Origin: Toxorhynchites rutilus septentrionalis
Lineage: Eukaryota > Arthropoda > Insecta > Diptera > Culicidae
Direction: 5' to 3'
Assembly: GCF_029784135.1 (NCBI RefSeq)
Contig: NC_073745.1
Coordinates: 61,571,218-61,635,217 of the forward strand
DNA length: 64,000 bases
Shown here: positions 1 through 11,256 of the stretch, in pieces
How the letters are laid out: each line of letters opens with the position of its first letter
Numbering within the stretch: the first letter of the stretch is position 1
Notes under the pieces: model-generated
Database searches by the model: none
Told to the model about the DNA's origin: nothing
The model's input: the letters and a program-made list of their open reading frames with translations, nothing else
Translations under genes and position numbers: made by a program

Positions 1-1070
1 TTGGAGCAAAAAAATGTTTGTTGACGGCATTTGAAAGAACAAATTTCAATCTATGTAATATGTGATTTTCAAAGATATGTTATGTATTTGAATAAATTAA
101 AGTTGAAATCATGAGTTTTTTGGTGAAAAATCATCAATAATTTTAAGCATTATTAGGATATTGGTAAATTCTGCATATCAAAATGTTGGTATTTAAAAGC
201 TCTAAAAGTCTTACGAAAACAATGTTGATGTAGAATTTCAAATATAAAAGTTAGAGTAAAAAAAACGTTTTCTCATGGTTACCCTAATGCAACTTAGTTA
301 AAAAAAACAACTTTGTGGGAAATATTTATCCTTTAGACAAAAACTGTCTTCGACAAAGTTGTTACATATGATAGAACGTTCATTTTTATGTTATCAAAAA
401 TAGGGTGACCAAAATTGTTGATGAAATGAAAAATCTAACTTTCTTATCTTTATAAATGGAGATAAACATTGTTTAACAATATTGTAGCCCCAATTATTTT
501 AAACAACTTTGTAGAACAAAGCTTTTTTCTATCTTTTAATATAATCGATTTAGCGCTTCTTTCCTAAGTTGTATTAGGGTGACCATGAAAAAGCGGGTTT
601 TTTTGCTCTAACTTTTATATTTCAAACTCTACATCTAAACTATCTTCGAAAGACTTTTAGAACATACTAATACAAACATTTCGTGATGCAGAACTTGTCA
701 ATATCTTGATCCTACTTAAAGTTATTAATGGTTTTTTACCCAAAAACTTACTTTACCCAAAAATTCAATTTACTCAAACACGGAAAATAACATAGTTTTG
801 AAAATCACACATCATATAGAGTGAATTATGCTCTTTCGAATGACATCAATAAACTTCGTTTATGTGTGCCCCAGAAAGAATGACAAACAATTGCAGAGAG
901 CGTATTTTTTGGGGAAAAACATCAATAACTTTGAGTGAAGTTGAGATATTGACAAGCTCTAAAAGTGTTCCGAAGACAGTTTGTAGGTAGAATTTGCAAT
1001 ATAAAAGTTAGAGCAAGAAAACAGTTTTGTTCATGGTGGCCCTAACGTTACTTAGGAAAAAGGCGCTATA
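1..1070. repeat. Imperfect inverted/direct repeat cluster of unclassified AT-rich element
   Basis: A segment of about 185 bp at 115-298 (key words: ctctaaaagt, tataaaagttagag, a run of A, then a CATGGT(T/G)(A/G)CCCTAA word) recurs inverted at about 553-745 and again in direct orientation at about 905-1060. The outer part (tgtgattttcaaa) is also repeated inverted near 785-815. I see no coding capacity. This is the architecture of a degenerate foldback/MITE family; the family itself is not recognised. Confidence 0.7.
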
Positions 1071-1294
1071 TCGGTTATTCCAAGAGATAGAAAAAAAACT
1101 TTGTTCTACAAAGCTGTCTCAAATAACTGGGATAACGAACTATATTCAGCACTATCTATAAAGATAAAGATAAAAATAAAAATCGAGTTTTCGCATAATC
1201 ACCAAGCCTTGATCTGTGATTTCTGAAAAAATACTTGGGAATGTTCAATTTACAAGATAAATATTAGATGTACAACGTAAGAAGTTGGTCAGAT
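1071..1294. other. No feature recognised
   Basis: AT-rich sequence between the repeat cluster and the Tc1 relic. I see no ORF or repeat partner. Confidence 0.5.
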
Positions 1295-2275
1295 TAGTGA
1301 TTTACGTAGAATTTAAAGGAATAGCGAAAGGTATTCTATTGACGGAAGAGGGGCGGAAAATAATAAAGATAGTCAGTGAACAAAAGCTTTCTAATCGCTC
1401 GATCGTAACAAAAATTGGTCTATCTGAGAAAGTGGTACAGAATTTCTTTAAATAGTGCCAGAAATATGGAATATAACGATCAACAAATGGGAATACCAAA
1501 GTTACTTTGCGTCTTAATGGTCGAATAAGACACGAAGCAACCAGGAAACGATGTCCTGCTCATACATTAAGGCAGAATCGGTTGTTCCAGTAACGAAGAG
1601 GCATATTGCGCGCATCTTGATTGAGTCACCAAACATCGTGTGGAAGAAGCCTCAAGGGAAGCCGAAGCTGACCGCAACCCATAAGCAGAACTATCTCATT
1701 TTCGCCCGGCAATACATGGAATTGAAACTAGAATGGAGAAATGTTGTATTTTCCGGCGAAAAAAGTTAAATTTGGATGGTCCGGACTGTTACAATTGATA
1801 TTGGTACAATTTTAGTCAACGGCATGTCGTGAGATCGAAGCGAAACTTTAGGGGCGGATGTTTTGATTGGCCATATTGAGAATAACGCTACCGACGATGT
1901 CGTTTTTTCAGCAGGATTATGCATAGATCCAAGTTTCCAAGCAATCGAAGGCATGGTTTGCCGAGAAGGACATTCCGCTTCTTGAACGACCTGCTTGCAG
2001 TCGATTGTAATCCCATAGAAAACCTATGGAGAATCTTGGCCGAAATGGTCTATGCAAACGGATGACAATTTGACAACCTTTCCAATCTCAAGGCAGTAAT
2101 TCAGTAATGTTGGCTATAATCAATATGACAACACTTTAAAAGCTGTCTGACTCGATCCCAAATCGAGTTTTCAAAGTGATCCGAAATGGAGGTGGACATA
2201 CTAAATATTAGCTACCGATTGGACTCGAAATTTGCCGCATTTTCTTTTATTGAAATTTTAGGGTGCGGCTAAACG
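1295..2275 (+). pseudogene. Degenerate Tc1-type transposase
   Basis: Conceptual translation in shifting frames gives the Tc1 order. An N-terminal helix-turn-helix-like stretch lies at about 1300-1460. The linker motif KPKLTATHK followed by FARQYMELKLEWRNVVFS lies at 1650-1765, and (S)GEKS..NLDGPD follows directly, where the first catalytic Asp is expected. A C-terminal PIENLWRILAEMVYANG lies at about 2010-2060. Stops and frameshifts interrupt it repeatedly. A terminal repeat beginning AGGGTGCGGCTAAACGAATG lies at about 2262-2285, and the same word recurs at 4788, so the element end was duplicated or a second copy decayed nearby. It is dead by inspection. Confidence 0.8.
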
Positions 2276-2290
2276 AATGTCCACCCTGAT

Positions 2291-2312
2291 TCCACATATT
2301 TGAATTACTTAG
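2291..2312 (+). repeat. Left target-site duplication
   Basis: 22 bp identical to 4640-4661, flanking the retroinsertion. Confidence 0.85.
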
Positions 2313-2754
2313 AGCTTGAGCTTGAGCTTGAGCTTGGGTAGACTGTACAATTCGTAGTTGCTCTCCGTGATTGACCTGAACCAACCAAATTGCACAAAGA
2401 ACACACAGAATGACGCTTGGGACTAGCAAATCATTCTCGTTGTGCAATTCTCGGTGATTCGAGCTTTGAATGGTCAATAACGACACCAGGGTCACCAGGG
2501 GAAGGGAAGGAATGTTAGTATGATATTCGCCGCCCGAAGGCCAGAAGGGTCGCCTCTATAGCGTGGTTCCCTAGCGTTTATCATGGAAGAGATAGTTTGT
2601 TAGTGGGAAGGGGTAATAATCAGGATTCACTGTGGTAAGTGATATGATTCTGTAAACGCGGATTCTCAACCAATCGACGAAACTGAATTACGAAATCGAA
2701 TGTATTTCGACTAACGGACTAGCGATGTATTTTAAAAACAGATGAATATTTTTA

Positions 2755-3120
2755 TTTTTTACATATTCATTTCACATAGAATATACGATTCAATAGGTCG
2801 TGGACCCTTCAAATTTACACATTCTTAAACACTCACGACGATGGTATCCATGGGCCACCTGAACGACAGATGACACCATGGACCACCTGAAAAGGTGGCC
2901 TGAAAAACATCTCTACAATGAAATATACCTATAATATATTTCGTGATTCAGTGTATCGTGGGACCTTCAATTTGTCGCATTCTCAAACATCCGACGACGG
3001 ATAATATTCATGGGTAACCTAAAACCGGTGATATATTCCGCAGCTCAATGCACGTATTCTTTATTCTACCGTAGAATCTACCCCAATCGAGAGGTAACCT
3101 GAGAAGGTTACCAAGAGAAT
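2755..3120. repeat. Imperfect tandem ~170-bp repeat within the retroinsertion
   Basis: Two to three degenerate copies share the order: attca.t.gtcgtgg, accttcaa, cattct.aaac, cgacga, catgggtaacct. They begin near 2790 and 2950, with a partial copy after 3120. Confidence 0.45.
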
Positions 3121-3515
3121 TCTTCTGAAATCAATCAACCCGACGATATATTTCGTTATTCGTTGACCGTTCGTTTCATAGAAATCGGATCGCTACTGTG
3201 GAAAGTAACTTTTGGGAAAACCTTCTCAGGTTTCTTCTTCTATAACTTCTATTGCAAGCCAATCGGACTGGCGATAAATTTCGTAATCGGAAAAACTCCT
3301 CACAAATCAACTAATGATGCATTTCTTTATTTATTGCGCGTACTCTATATCGAACAACAATCGCGATGGTTTTCGTATGTAAATCGTCATTTTCTGTTCA
3401 TCACCAAGCGCACTCTTTATTTAACTCTAATCACAATGATGGGTTGTTAACCCATTAAAGTTAACATTTTTTTCCATTCATCACTCATTCATCCCTTCAA
3501 CCATCTATCCCCCTT

Positions 3516-3553
3516 ATTATTCAATTCTTGAACTCCTTCAAGAATTGAATAAT
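3516..3553. repeat. Perfect 17-bp hairpin with CTCC loop
   Basis: ATTATTCAATTCTTGAA at 3516-3532 is followed by CTCC and its exact reverse complement at 3537-3553. Confidence 0.85.
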
Positions 3554-4639
3554 CAAGGAAACAAACAACTAAAGAAACAAATAAATAATGAATCAAAAAA
3601 AAAAGTTAACTTGTGAAGTGTGTAAGTGAAACTATTATATTTCACTACTCTACAGCTATCACCATCTTTTATACGATGGCTTGAACGTTCACATTTTCCT
3701 TAATCTGTTAAATCTGATGATATGGAACAATCTCACCAAAGGAATCCAACACAGAATAATTTCTTGAGTGCATATTTTGATCTTCTCTCTTTCACCCCAC
3801 TATCCGGAACGTTCCACCAATACTGCACAAAAATTCACTGTATTGACACAAACCTACACCAAGAGAATCGAGAAAACACATACAAATGTATCACACGCGT
3901 GTAAATAAAATTGACACACACAGCCGGCAAAACGAACCACACTGTCATTAGTACACTTGTTGATACGAATGGTGCCGAACGGAAATCTCTACTTGTAAAA
4001 TTTTCCGAATTCATTAATTTTAAGCACATTCTGTTGAATTCGGCTTCGCTCCCAGCCTGTGATACGTTCACTACGACGCACAAACTTCGCAATCGTAAAC
4101 ACAAGAAAAAACACTTATACGTTCATATGGCATATGAAGCCAAGCAAACCGCTCGCCGTGTTGGCGAGAGAAACACCACACATCGAAACGGGCACGCGAC
4201 GGTTAAGAGCGCAACGATAACATTTTCACTACACTTTCGAAAAACAAAAATGGCGCAACAACTTTTTTCTTCGACCCATGTTAATTTTTACCACCGCTTC
4301 AAGCTAGCTCAACTGATTTCAAAATCACTAAAGCAGGGGACTTATTTTTCACACACAATCCATGTATAATAAACAACACAGAAAATAAACGCGCACATCT
4401 TGTACAGTACGCTGCTCATGTCCACTGCTCAACACTGCGATTAAAAACGAATAAAACAATTCCCAACTCCACAAATTCGTCCCATATTCACGATTATATT
4501 TCGAATATCACACACAAAAATAACTACGAGAATGGAACGAAAACATATTTTTGTTATACAGAAAAAAACACTTTCTAGAAATTATGCACGGAGCGAAAGA
4601 AAATACGTCCGCACCCGACGACTACTCGATTGTCTCCCC

Positions 4640-4661
4640 TCCACATATTTGAATTACTTAG
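4640..4661 (+). repeat. Right target-site duplication
   Basis: 22 bp identical to 2291-2312. Confidence 0.85.
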
Positions 4662-5393
4662 AAAACAAAAAGTGAATTTATACTTATTTTTTTAGAATGA
4701 ATTCGATGAAAATAAACAATAATCGTCTTCTATGAGCAAAACTGTACAAAGAATTGACTTATTTTTAAAAATATTGAGGAAAAATAGGGTGCGGCTAAAC
4801 GAATGTCTACCACTGTATTTATTTCGTTTCATTTTTGTGATGCAATGTAATGCCGAGCTCAATAAGTCTCCGCATGCTAATCGCTACCATCGTCCTTGTA
4901 TTGATATCATTTTTCACTGTACAGCCCGGAATCAAATTCATAAAATTTCAAATTTTTCAAATTTCATAGACATTATGATATAACATGACCAACATATTGA
5001 AAGGGCCTGTTTACTATAAAAAAAAACAATAAATTAGAAATATATTTTTGAATATCTCGAGAATGGCTGCATTTAGGAGGAGATTAATAATGAGCTTTTT
5101 TGATTTAAATCACATCAGGATTCATAATTAGTGGCTAAAAATGATTGTTAACACACAAAAATTTGTAATTTTAAAATTCATTAAAAAAATCGATGTTCCA
5201 CAAAGTTTGTCAAAAATAGTTTTACCATCTTGGACTGATTTTTTGAATTTTCTAAATGACTTCTATTTTATATGCAAAATAAAAAAAAATAAAATACATA
5301 TATTTTAGATATTGCAAATTAATGTTTATTTTTGTAAATAAAAAAATAGTACTATTTTTTTTCTCAGTGTATATATTCACCTTTATACATCAA
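4662..5393. other. AT-rich stretch; second Tc1 terminal word, no gene
   Basis: The word AGGGTGCGGCTAAACGAATG recurs at about 4788-4807, as at 2262. The rest is AT-rich without a credible ORF. Confidence 0.5.
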
Positions 5394-6715
5394 TCTATAT
5401 ATATAAAAATCTCGTGTCACCGAACTCCTCCGGAACGGCTCGACCGAAATTGATGAAATTTTGCACAAAAAACTTGGTAAGCATGAGAATAGGTTGTAAA
5501 CTATATACGATACCGCTAGGATACCGATTACTAAATAATTAATACAGATTAGAGTGCCTCTATGCTCTGATTTTTCTTTTTCTTAAATTTTGCATCAAAC
5601 AATACATATAACCACAAATTTCAACCCCCATATCCTATTTTTAATCGCGATTTTAGTAGCTCGGTACAAACAATATTCAAATAATTTAACCGTCGGTCGT
5701 TTTTCAAACAAAACGAATTTATTTATGTTGTTATATGACAGATGGCGCTAGATAGAACTTTCATTCACACATTCGCAAGTAAACGTCTAAAGCCAGGTGT
5801 ATGGCCAACGAGCTGGAAGTATTTTTGAATGAGCACATATTGAATTAGTGAAATATTTCAAATCACACTTGCTCGGTTTACAAAATTACAATCACGTTAT
5901 TGTCATCAATTCTGATAAAAAATCTGCTGGAGAGCACGTATCTCATATCTCATAATCAAAGAAGAGGTCTGCACAATGACGCGAGAAATTATGATTCGAA
6001 AAAAAACCAATAATCTGGAATTCATCGTTAACGCACATCGTTCATACGACTCTCTCCATGTTCTTCTTCAATAACGTTCCCAACGTTCGCCTTCTCATCG
6101 TAGTATTACTTGCATCATTTTTAGTAGTACTCCGTTCAGATTTCTATACCAAATAACAGACCTTGAACGTATTCTGAGTGGTAAGCTCTAGAATGTTTGT
6201 GACCACAATGCAAGTCAGAAGAAATATGTTTGACGAAAACTGCCCGACCGTTCTGAAAGAACAAGATGAACATTACACAAACATTAGACAACGTGATCCT
6301 GCCACAGGCACTCCATTCATTATAAACATTATTACTCATTTTGAAATAAAATTTATGAATAGCTATATCAGACGAATAAAATAAAGGAGTGTGCTCGATG
6401 GATTTTATGTGTATCGTATGATGTCTTTATATAATGTCGTGAGCTGTACCAACATGTACGCAAAGGTCGACATGGTCGACATGTACGCAAAGGTAGAGAG
6501 CGAACGACTGCGATTCCTACGACCTAATCAACACAAGTGGCTTGAGGAAGAATACATTCACTTGGGAAACGCTATCATGAGCAACGCCGTTACAGCGCCA
6601 GAGTCAAAATTATCTGAATGGATTGCAATTTTGCATTCTGAAATCCGTTCGACTCAAGTTCAATCGAGTTGTGCTAATGTGTCAACCTTGCGACGCAATT
6701 CGACATAGACAAAAT
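5394..6715 (+). mobile_element. Degenerate Helitron, 5' end and Rep-helicase N-region relic
   Basis: The sequence begins at a TC dinucleotide after an A (5393/5394) and continues TCTATATATATAAAAATC, a common insect Helitron 5' end. Downstream lies a fragment encoding the Helitron helitron-like N-terminal region (see 6391-6708). No 3' CTAG terminus was found for this copy. Flanking sequence is AT-rich. Confidence 0.6.
6391..6708 (+). pseudogene. Helitron helicase-like N-terminal domain fragment
   Basis: The open stretch encodes a recognisable Helitron_like_N block: the FYVYRMM region, then VDMYAKVESERLRFLRPNQ and EEYIHLGNAI, which correspond to the family pattern (V)VDMYAKIE.ERL.F.R.NQ.KLR.E.YIHL.DAI. 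The DMYAKV segment is duplicated in tandem (6452-6497), a local slip. The rest of the Rep and the helicase is absent, so this is a fragment of a dead autonomous Helitron. Identification rests on motif recognition only. Confidence 0.7.
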
Positions 6716-7970
6716 TGAGCTCCGTGTTCCTTTTCCGTGAAGTAAAAGTGCAAAATTGATATTCGGGAGGAATAAACACGCTTTTAAACCATTTTTTTTA
6801 ATGTAAGTTAATTCTACATAACAAAAATGTGATCGATGTGAAAAAGCAACACATTATCTGCAATTGGGGGGTAAACCTTGCCTGTTTAAATTTGAATATT
6901 GCAACGAAGCAATAATGACATGTTTAAATTAAATAAATCTCACCAAAGCAACGTGAGCGTTCCAAACATTTTCCAATCGCTAATTGATGGTCGCTTGTGA
7001 CGCCGTGCAACGATATTTATCGATCTTGAAATGTTAATAAACGTAACCGCCGTTCGGGACCGAAGCCAATTTTCTCCCGTGAGAGCCCCGCCGCCGGCAA
7101 TGATTCCCATCGAACGGCGACGGAATTCGTATCACATCCGGGGTGCCATGTGACGACACATGTGTGTTCTGATTGCCGCCGGGTAGAAAGGGTAGAAATG
7201 ATAGGAGAAAATAAAATTTCTCCATTTCGAAGACTGGAAGCGATGAAGATAAAGCAATCCACTTACGAGCGGGCGGAGTATTTCATCGAATTGCGATAGG
7301 AAAAGTATCGCCTTGTGTTTTGTACGTGTGTATACTGAAAGTACACCCATACATTGGTACACTCTCAAGGTTCATCGCTAGGTGGGAGTCTTTCGTGGAG
7401 GTGGGTATCTTCATTTCACTTCTTTTTCTTCCAGCAGCCGTGTCCGTTTGGGTGACATCAGCCAAAACATAGCATACGAGATATGCGGGATGGAATTCAG
7501 ATGACATTTCACTGATAGCAAGATGTTGTGAAAGGCAGAACGAATTTAATTTTCTGCAATGCGAGCTACGACATTTTCCCAGATTTTTGTTTTAACTGGT
7601 TCACATTGTCTAAGCGTAACTCATACGCCTACAGCTACATGCGAAGCATTTTTATTTAGCTGATAAGAATTTTACCTTACCCAGACTGATTTTGTGGTTC
7701 TAATCGCAATCTACACGATGCGTATCATGAAAATGGTGGTATGTTTTGCATACGAAGAGATCCACCTGAAAGTGAGTGCTCGGCGTTGAGTTGATATTGA
7801 AAAATAGATCGAAATCGGTTATCAAAAAGAGCTGACGCCATGGACCGGAACAAATCGTAAACTGAGGGAGCAATGAGGTAGAAAATTCTAGTTTTTTTTT
7901 CTAGATAATTACTACAGAAGTTCTCATAATATTACTAAGTGTTTTTGGAAGCTGTGTAATCGTCCGTACA
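6716..7970. other. No gene recognised
   Basis: Region 7020-7500 is more GC-rich than its surroundings and holds several short overlapping open frames on the minus strand, none with a recognisable domain. No repeat partner was seen in the window. Confidence 0.4.
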
Positions 7971-7971
7971 A

Positions 7972-8200
7972 TTACGCAAGTGTGATTATTTGGACTGGTA
8001 GATACTGGTCGAGATGTTCATGCTGTCCAAAAAGTCGAAATTTTTGCCATTCAAAGCATTTTGCACGGATCTGAACAAGTGGTAACAATACGATATGTGG
8101 TGAGTACGGTGGAAGGAGTAACACTACCCAGCCAAACTTCAAAATATAATTGTCAGGTTTTGAGAGAGACATGAGATCGGTCATTTTCCTGATGGAATAC
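7972..8200 (-). pseudogene. mariner transposase C-terminal fragment
   Basis: Minus-strand translation contains (F)GWVVLLLPPYSPHI, which resembles the mariner GW.VL.HPPYSPDLAPSD motif that precedes the third catalytic residue. A degraded Q.ALN..KF-like tail follows in a shifted frame. The D of PYSPD reads as H. It is short and frameshifted, with no termini seen. Confidence 0.55.
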
Positions 8201-8300
8201 AATGCCTTCCTTATTGGCTAATAATATATGTTTGTGTGGGATCGCTGGCTCTCATTAGTCCCGTTGCGAACAGTGTTCGAATCTCACAATACATTTTTTT

Positions 8301-8316
8301 GACGTAGGACTACGTC
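8301..8316. repeat. Module terminal palindrome
   Basis: GACGTAGGACTACGTC, followed by TAACCGG. It is one of about twenty related boundary words in the window and marks the left edge of a histone-bearing module. Confidence 0.75.
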
Positions 8317-8975
8317 TAACCGGAGTTCTAAGTTTTCTAAAATGGAACCATTCCATAAAACACGGCGCTTATCAGGGCCATTAAACATTTCAAAAAATAG
8401 TTTACGAAATACAGTTCAAAGCATTCTAAAATAATATCCAAAATAATAATAAAACACAAAATGATTTTTTTCATAATTTGTTTGCCAGGGATATGATGAG
8501 TATGTGAATTTAGCAGTTGCTCTGAGCTAATTGATGGTTGGAGACTTTCCCGATTATTCAATTTTCACCAATTCTTAAATTGCTTCCAGATTGAAAGTAC
8601 AGTAATTTACATTTACTTCGACATTTAGCTAATTGGACGGACATGTAATGCGACATATTTAGTTGGAAATTTTTGTAAACATAGAGTTCGGGGTCCAAAT
8701 TGTGACCCCACATTGAAAGTTGACACTGTACCACTGTCATCGCAATTATTCAATTACAGGTTAAAATCGCCTCCAATGCGACACTGAGTGGTGCTTCGGC
8801 ACGTCGCATTAAATATAATTTACTGTACAACATGTCACAAGTTGGATGGGAAGAAATTTTCCAACTGTGAAAGCTGTGGCGAGTGAAAAAGGCAATCATT
8901 AAACAGGAAGGTTTAGCCGAACAAAATGGGGATATCGAGTAATAACAGAACAATAAACTCTTTAGATTCAAGATA
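8317..8975. repeat. Histone-module spacer, copy 1
   Basis: Closely similar to 50230-50865 in the same orientation: a stem-loop, AT-rich spacer, the word ggggtccaaattgtgacccc, then a block with gatgggaagaaattttccaac. A third, shorter copy of the last block is at 56780-56940. No ORF. Confidence 0.75.
8364..8379 (+). terminator. Histone 3' stem-loop (degenerate)
   Basis: GGCGCTTATCAGGGCC; loop variant TATC and one stem mismatch compared with the metazoan consensus GGYYCTTYTNARRRCC. Confidence 0.6.
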
Positions 8976-8982
8976 ATTTTGT

Positions 8983-8999
8983 GATCCTGAAAAGGATCC
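8983..8999 (-). terminator. Histone 3' stem-loop of the H2B relic
   Basis: On the minus strand GGATCCTTTTCAGGATC, a fully paired stem with TTTC-type loop, 43 bp beyond the H2B stop codon. Confidence 0.8.
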
Positions 9000-9041
9000 T
9001 TTTTAGGGTTTGCTTCCGAATCAGCAGTCGGTAAACGCTCT

Positions 9042-9412
9042 TTATTTGGAGCTGGTATACTTCTTCACCGCTTTGGTACCTTCGGAAACCGCATGCAAGT
9101 TCACCGGGCAGCAACAGACTGATTGCGATCTGAATTTCCCACGCCGTAATGGATGACCGCTTATTGTAGTGGGTCAGACGCGCGGCTTCCGCTACGATAT
9201 GCTCAAAGATGCATTGACGAAGCTCATGACGCTCATCGCCTTCGTTGAGAAACCGGTGTCGGAATGATCCTGATTCAGCACCTTATGATGTAGATAGCAT
9301 ATGATTCCTTCTCCTTCTTCTTGTCGGTTTCCGAAATATTCTTCTGTGCCGTGCCGAACTTTTTGGCGGCTTTTCCACTATTCCACTAGTGGAAGGTGCC
9401 TTCGGGTTTGTT
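9042..9412 (-). pseudogene. H2B: Histone H2B pseudogene
   Basis: Read on the minus strand from about 9412, the sequence passes through H2B landmarks: TSG..EK (N-tail), a KNI..TDKKK-like basic segment, ESYAIYI-like, (D)[35 protein letters not shown] and a C-terminal [14 protein letters not shown] ending in TAA at 9042-9044. Several single-base indels break the frame, so no continuous protein is encoded. A histone-type stem-loop follows. It stands head-to-head with the H2A pseudogene at 9704, the usual divergent H2A/H2B arrangement of insect histone repeats. It encodes no functional nucleosome subunit. Confidence 0.85.
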
Positions 9413-9474
9413 AGATACAACTGCATGTGAATCCAACGAGCGAACAAATCGTAACGAATGTATTTTTTTGCCAT

Positions 9475-9700
9475 CGCTGCCTTTTAACGCTCATTCGTTC
9501 GTCTCGTTGGACTCGCCCCTTTGGCTGAGTCTGCCGATTTGTCTCTATGCTGTGAGAGTGTACCGCTAAAGTACAAAACGCGCAGACCCGCTGAAAAAAA
9601 TATCATTCTCTTTCAAACTGTAAATCAGTGTGGTTGTATGGCATCGTTTCACATCGCATCGCATCACTTAAACAAAGCAACACAAGCAGCAACGTGAACG
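9475..9700. promoter_or_regulatory. Relic divergent H2B-H2A promoter region
   Basis: About 230 bp between the divergent H2B and H2A relics. It is also present at 56310-56490 (tcgttcgtctcgttggactcgcc). I cannot point to functional TATA boxes. Confidence 0.5.
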
Positions 9701-9703
9701 TGT

Positions 9704-10005
9704 GGACATGACAAAGGAGGACAAGTTAAGTGAAAGGCAAAGTTCCACTCGAACCGTGCAGGTTTGCAGTTCCCTGTTGGTCACATTAAATGTTTGCTCC
9801 GCAAGCATAACTAGGCCCAACGGATTGGTGCCGGAGCACCAGTATACCTAACAGCGGTTATAGAGTTTCGGCCGCCGGAGTGCTCGAGTTGGCTTGCAAA
9901 GCTGCTCACTACAATAAGAAAACCCGCCTACAGAATGTACCACATTCGGTTCGGTGGCAACAACTAGTTTCGGAGAAGGAAAAAGTTTGTTTATACAGAC
10001 TGCTT
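9704..10005 (+). pseudogene. H2A: Histone H2A pseudogene, copy 1
   Basis: Translation across lesions follows H2[43 protein letters not shown] and an N-K-K-TR-like segment. The start is damaged (ACATGACAAAGG), the Tyr after GN is TAG at 9812-9814, and the EYLAAEVLEL block is garbled from 9865 (gtttcggccg). The last two lesions recur in both other H2A copies of the window. A histone stem-loop lies downstream at 10035. It is part of the divergent pair with H2B. Pseudogene status is certain from the stops. Confidence 0.88.
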
Positions 10006-10034
10006 TGGTGGCAAAACCAGCCACCGTAAAACAC

Positions 10035-10050
10035 GGCGCTTTTCAGGGCC
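10035..10050 (+). terminator. Histone 3' stem-loop of H2A copy 1
   Basis: GGCGCTTTTCAGGGCC, one mismatch in the stem, canonical TTTTC loop side. Confidence 0.75.
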
Positions 10051-10843
10051 ATTAAACCTTTCAAAGAAGAGTTATTAAAGGTTTTCACAATACCAATGCA
10101 TTCTAAAGTGACATAATATGACATATAATATAAACTGATTTATTTTGTTTATGCTTGTTTTTGAACTTATTAGTGGTTGGGGTCTTTTAAATTAATCATT
10201 CAGTTTTCACAAACCATGCATGGTTTCCGAATTAAAAGTTGCTTCAAATTACAACACATTGTATGCAGGATGGCATTAACAAATTTTCTCGGTAGCAAGA
10301 ACTGCTTTCTTTGGTTGATAACTGATGTTGAAAATTAACTGACGTTACATCTGCATTGTATAGAAAAATAACTAAGGAGCAACATGATGAGCTATGTATT
10401 TCATGCTGCTCTGTTCTTATTTTAAAGGACTTTAATCCGAAGGTCATCCGTCCCTGTATTTACTGTTGGTTTTTCAGAATACTTATAGCTCGTTTATTTC
10501 TCGACAGATCGTAGATTTCGTCTCCAAAACCTCAGTTCTTTTTCATTTTTATTTACTTTGTTTGCGGAGATACAAATCTTACAATTCATTCGTCTCCGAA
10601 ACCACAGTTTAAGGTACGGTAATGTGCTCAATAGTGAAATATATGATGGTGAATGAGCACCTATGCATTCCCTATCACAGCCATCTTTTTGATTGTACGA
10701 TATGTGCATACGCCAAAACATGCCCGGCGTTGAACATTTAATAAGTACAAAGTCTTCAGAAAAAAAATCAAGAATCAACTATGAGATAGTGAGAAAAAAT
10801 CTAGAAAGTTTGTTAAAAAAAAACGCTAAAACACAACATCAAA
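10051..10843. other. Module spacer, no gene
   Basis: The first 90 bp resemble 8380-8480 (caatgcattctaaa...). The remainder has short random ORFs only. Confidence 0.5.
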
Positions 10844-10859
10844 GGTTCTTTTCAGAACC
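10844..10859 (+). terminator. Orphan histone 3' stem-loop
   Basis: GGTTCTTTTCAGAACC, perfectly paired 6-bp stem. The same unit recurs at 56955. No recognisable histone ORF lies directly upstream. Confidence 0.7.
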
Positions 10860-10990
10860 CCCAACATGTCCATAAAGAGTAAACAGTAAACTAATCCATT
10901 TTTCAGGTAGATAGATAGGTATTCACGTAGGAGAAGAAAATAAAACAATATATTTAAAATATATATTTAGCAAAAGCTGTCCCCTTTGTA

Positions 10991-11040
10991 TAGTCCTACG
11001 TCACTCCGGTTATGTCCCCGACATTACCCACCCATCTTTT
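10991..11040. repeat. Module terminus with GGTTATGTC/GACATAACC palindrome
   Basis: TAGTCCTACGTCA, then CCGGTTATGTCCCCGACATT. The copy at 57102-57145 has a perfect inverted GGTTATGTC-CCC-GACATAACC. Confidence 0.7.
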
Positions 11041-11256
11041 TTAATCTCGCCAGACACAAAGAACAATTATGGGGCTGTCCACATACCATACGGACAGAAA
11101 AAGTATGATTTTAGACTCCCCCTCTCCCTTCGTGGACGAGCGTGGATATTGACTATACCCGTTCCCCTGTTGAACACGAGGACATCAGTAGGCAACAAAG
11201 ACTGATATCTAGTATTCTAGTCCTGCTGTCGATGAAAGTTTGCTCACTAAGAATAT

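Larger units (their letters stand above)
2313..4639 (-). mobile_element. 2.3-kb retroinsertion with (AGCTTG)n tail and long target duplication
   Basis: The insert is bounded by a 22-bp direct duplication starting TCCACATATTTGAATTAC at 2291-2312 and 4640-4661. Read on the minus strand, its 3' end is a hexamer tail (CAAGCT repeats, plus strand 2313-2336). A long target duplication with a simple-repeat tail is the hallmark of LINE-mediated insertion. No reverse transcriptase or other long ORF is visible; the longest open stretches are under 155 codons and look random. It could be a non-autonomous LINE derivative or a retroposed non-coding transcript. Its last ~190 bp (minus strand) is shared with 16494-16695. 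Confidence 0.75.

Noticed and set aside
3911..4369. 152-codon plus-strand frame
   Set aside because: It lies within the retroinsertion, antisense to its orientation, without any motif.
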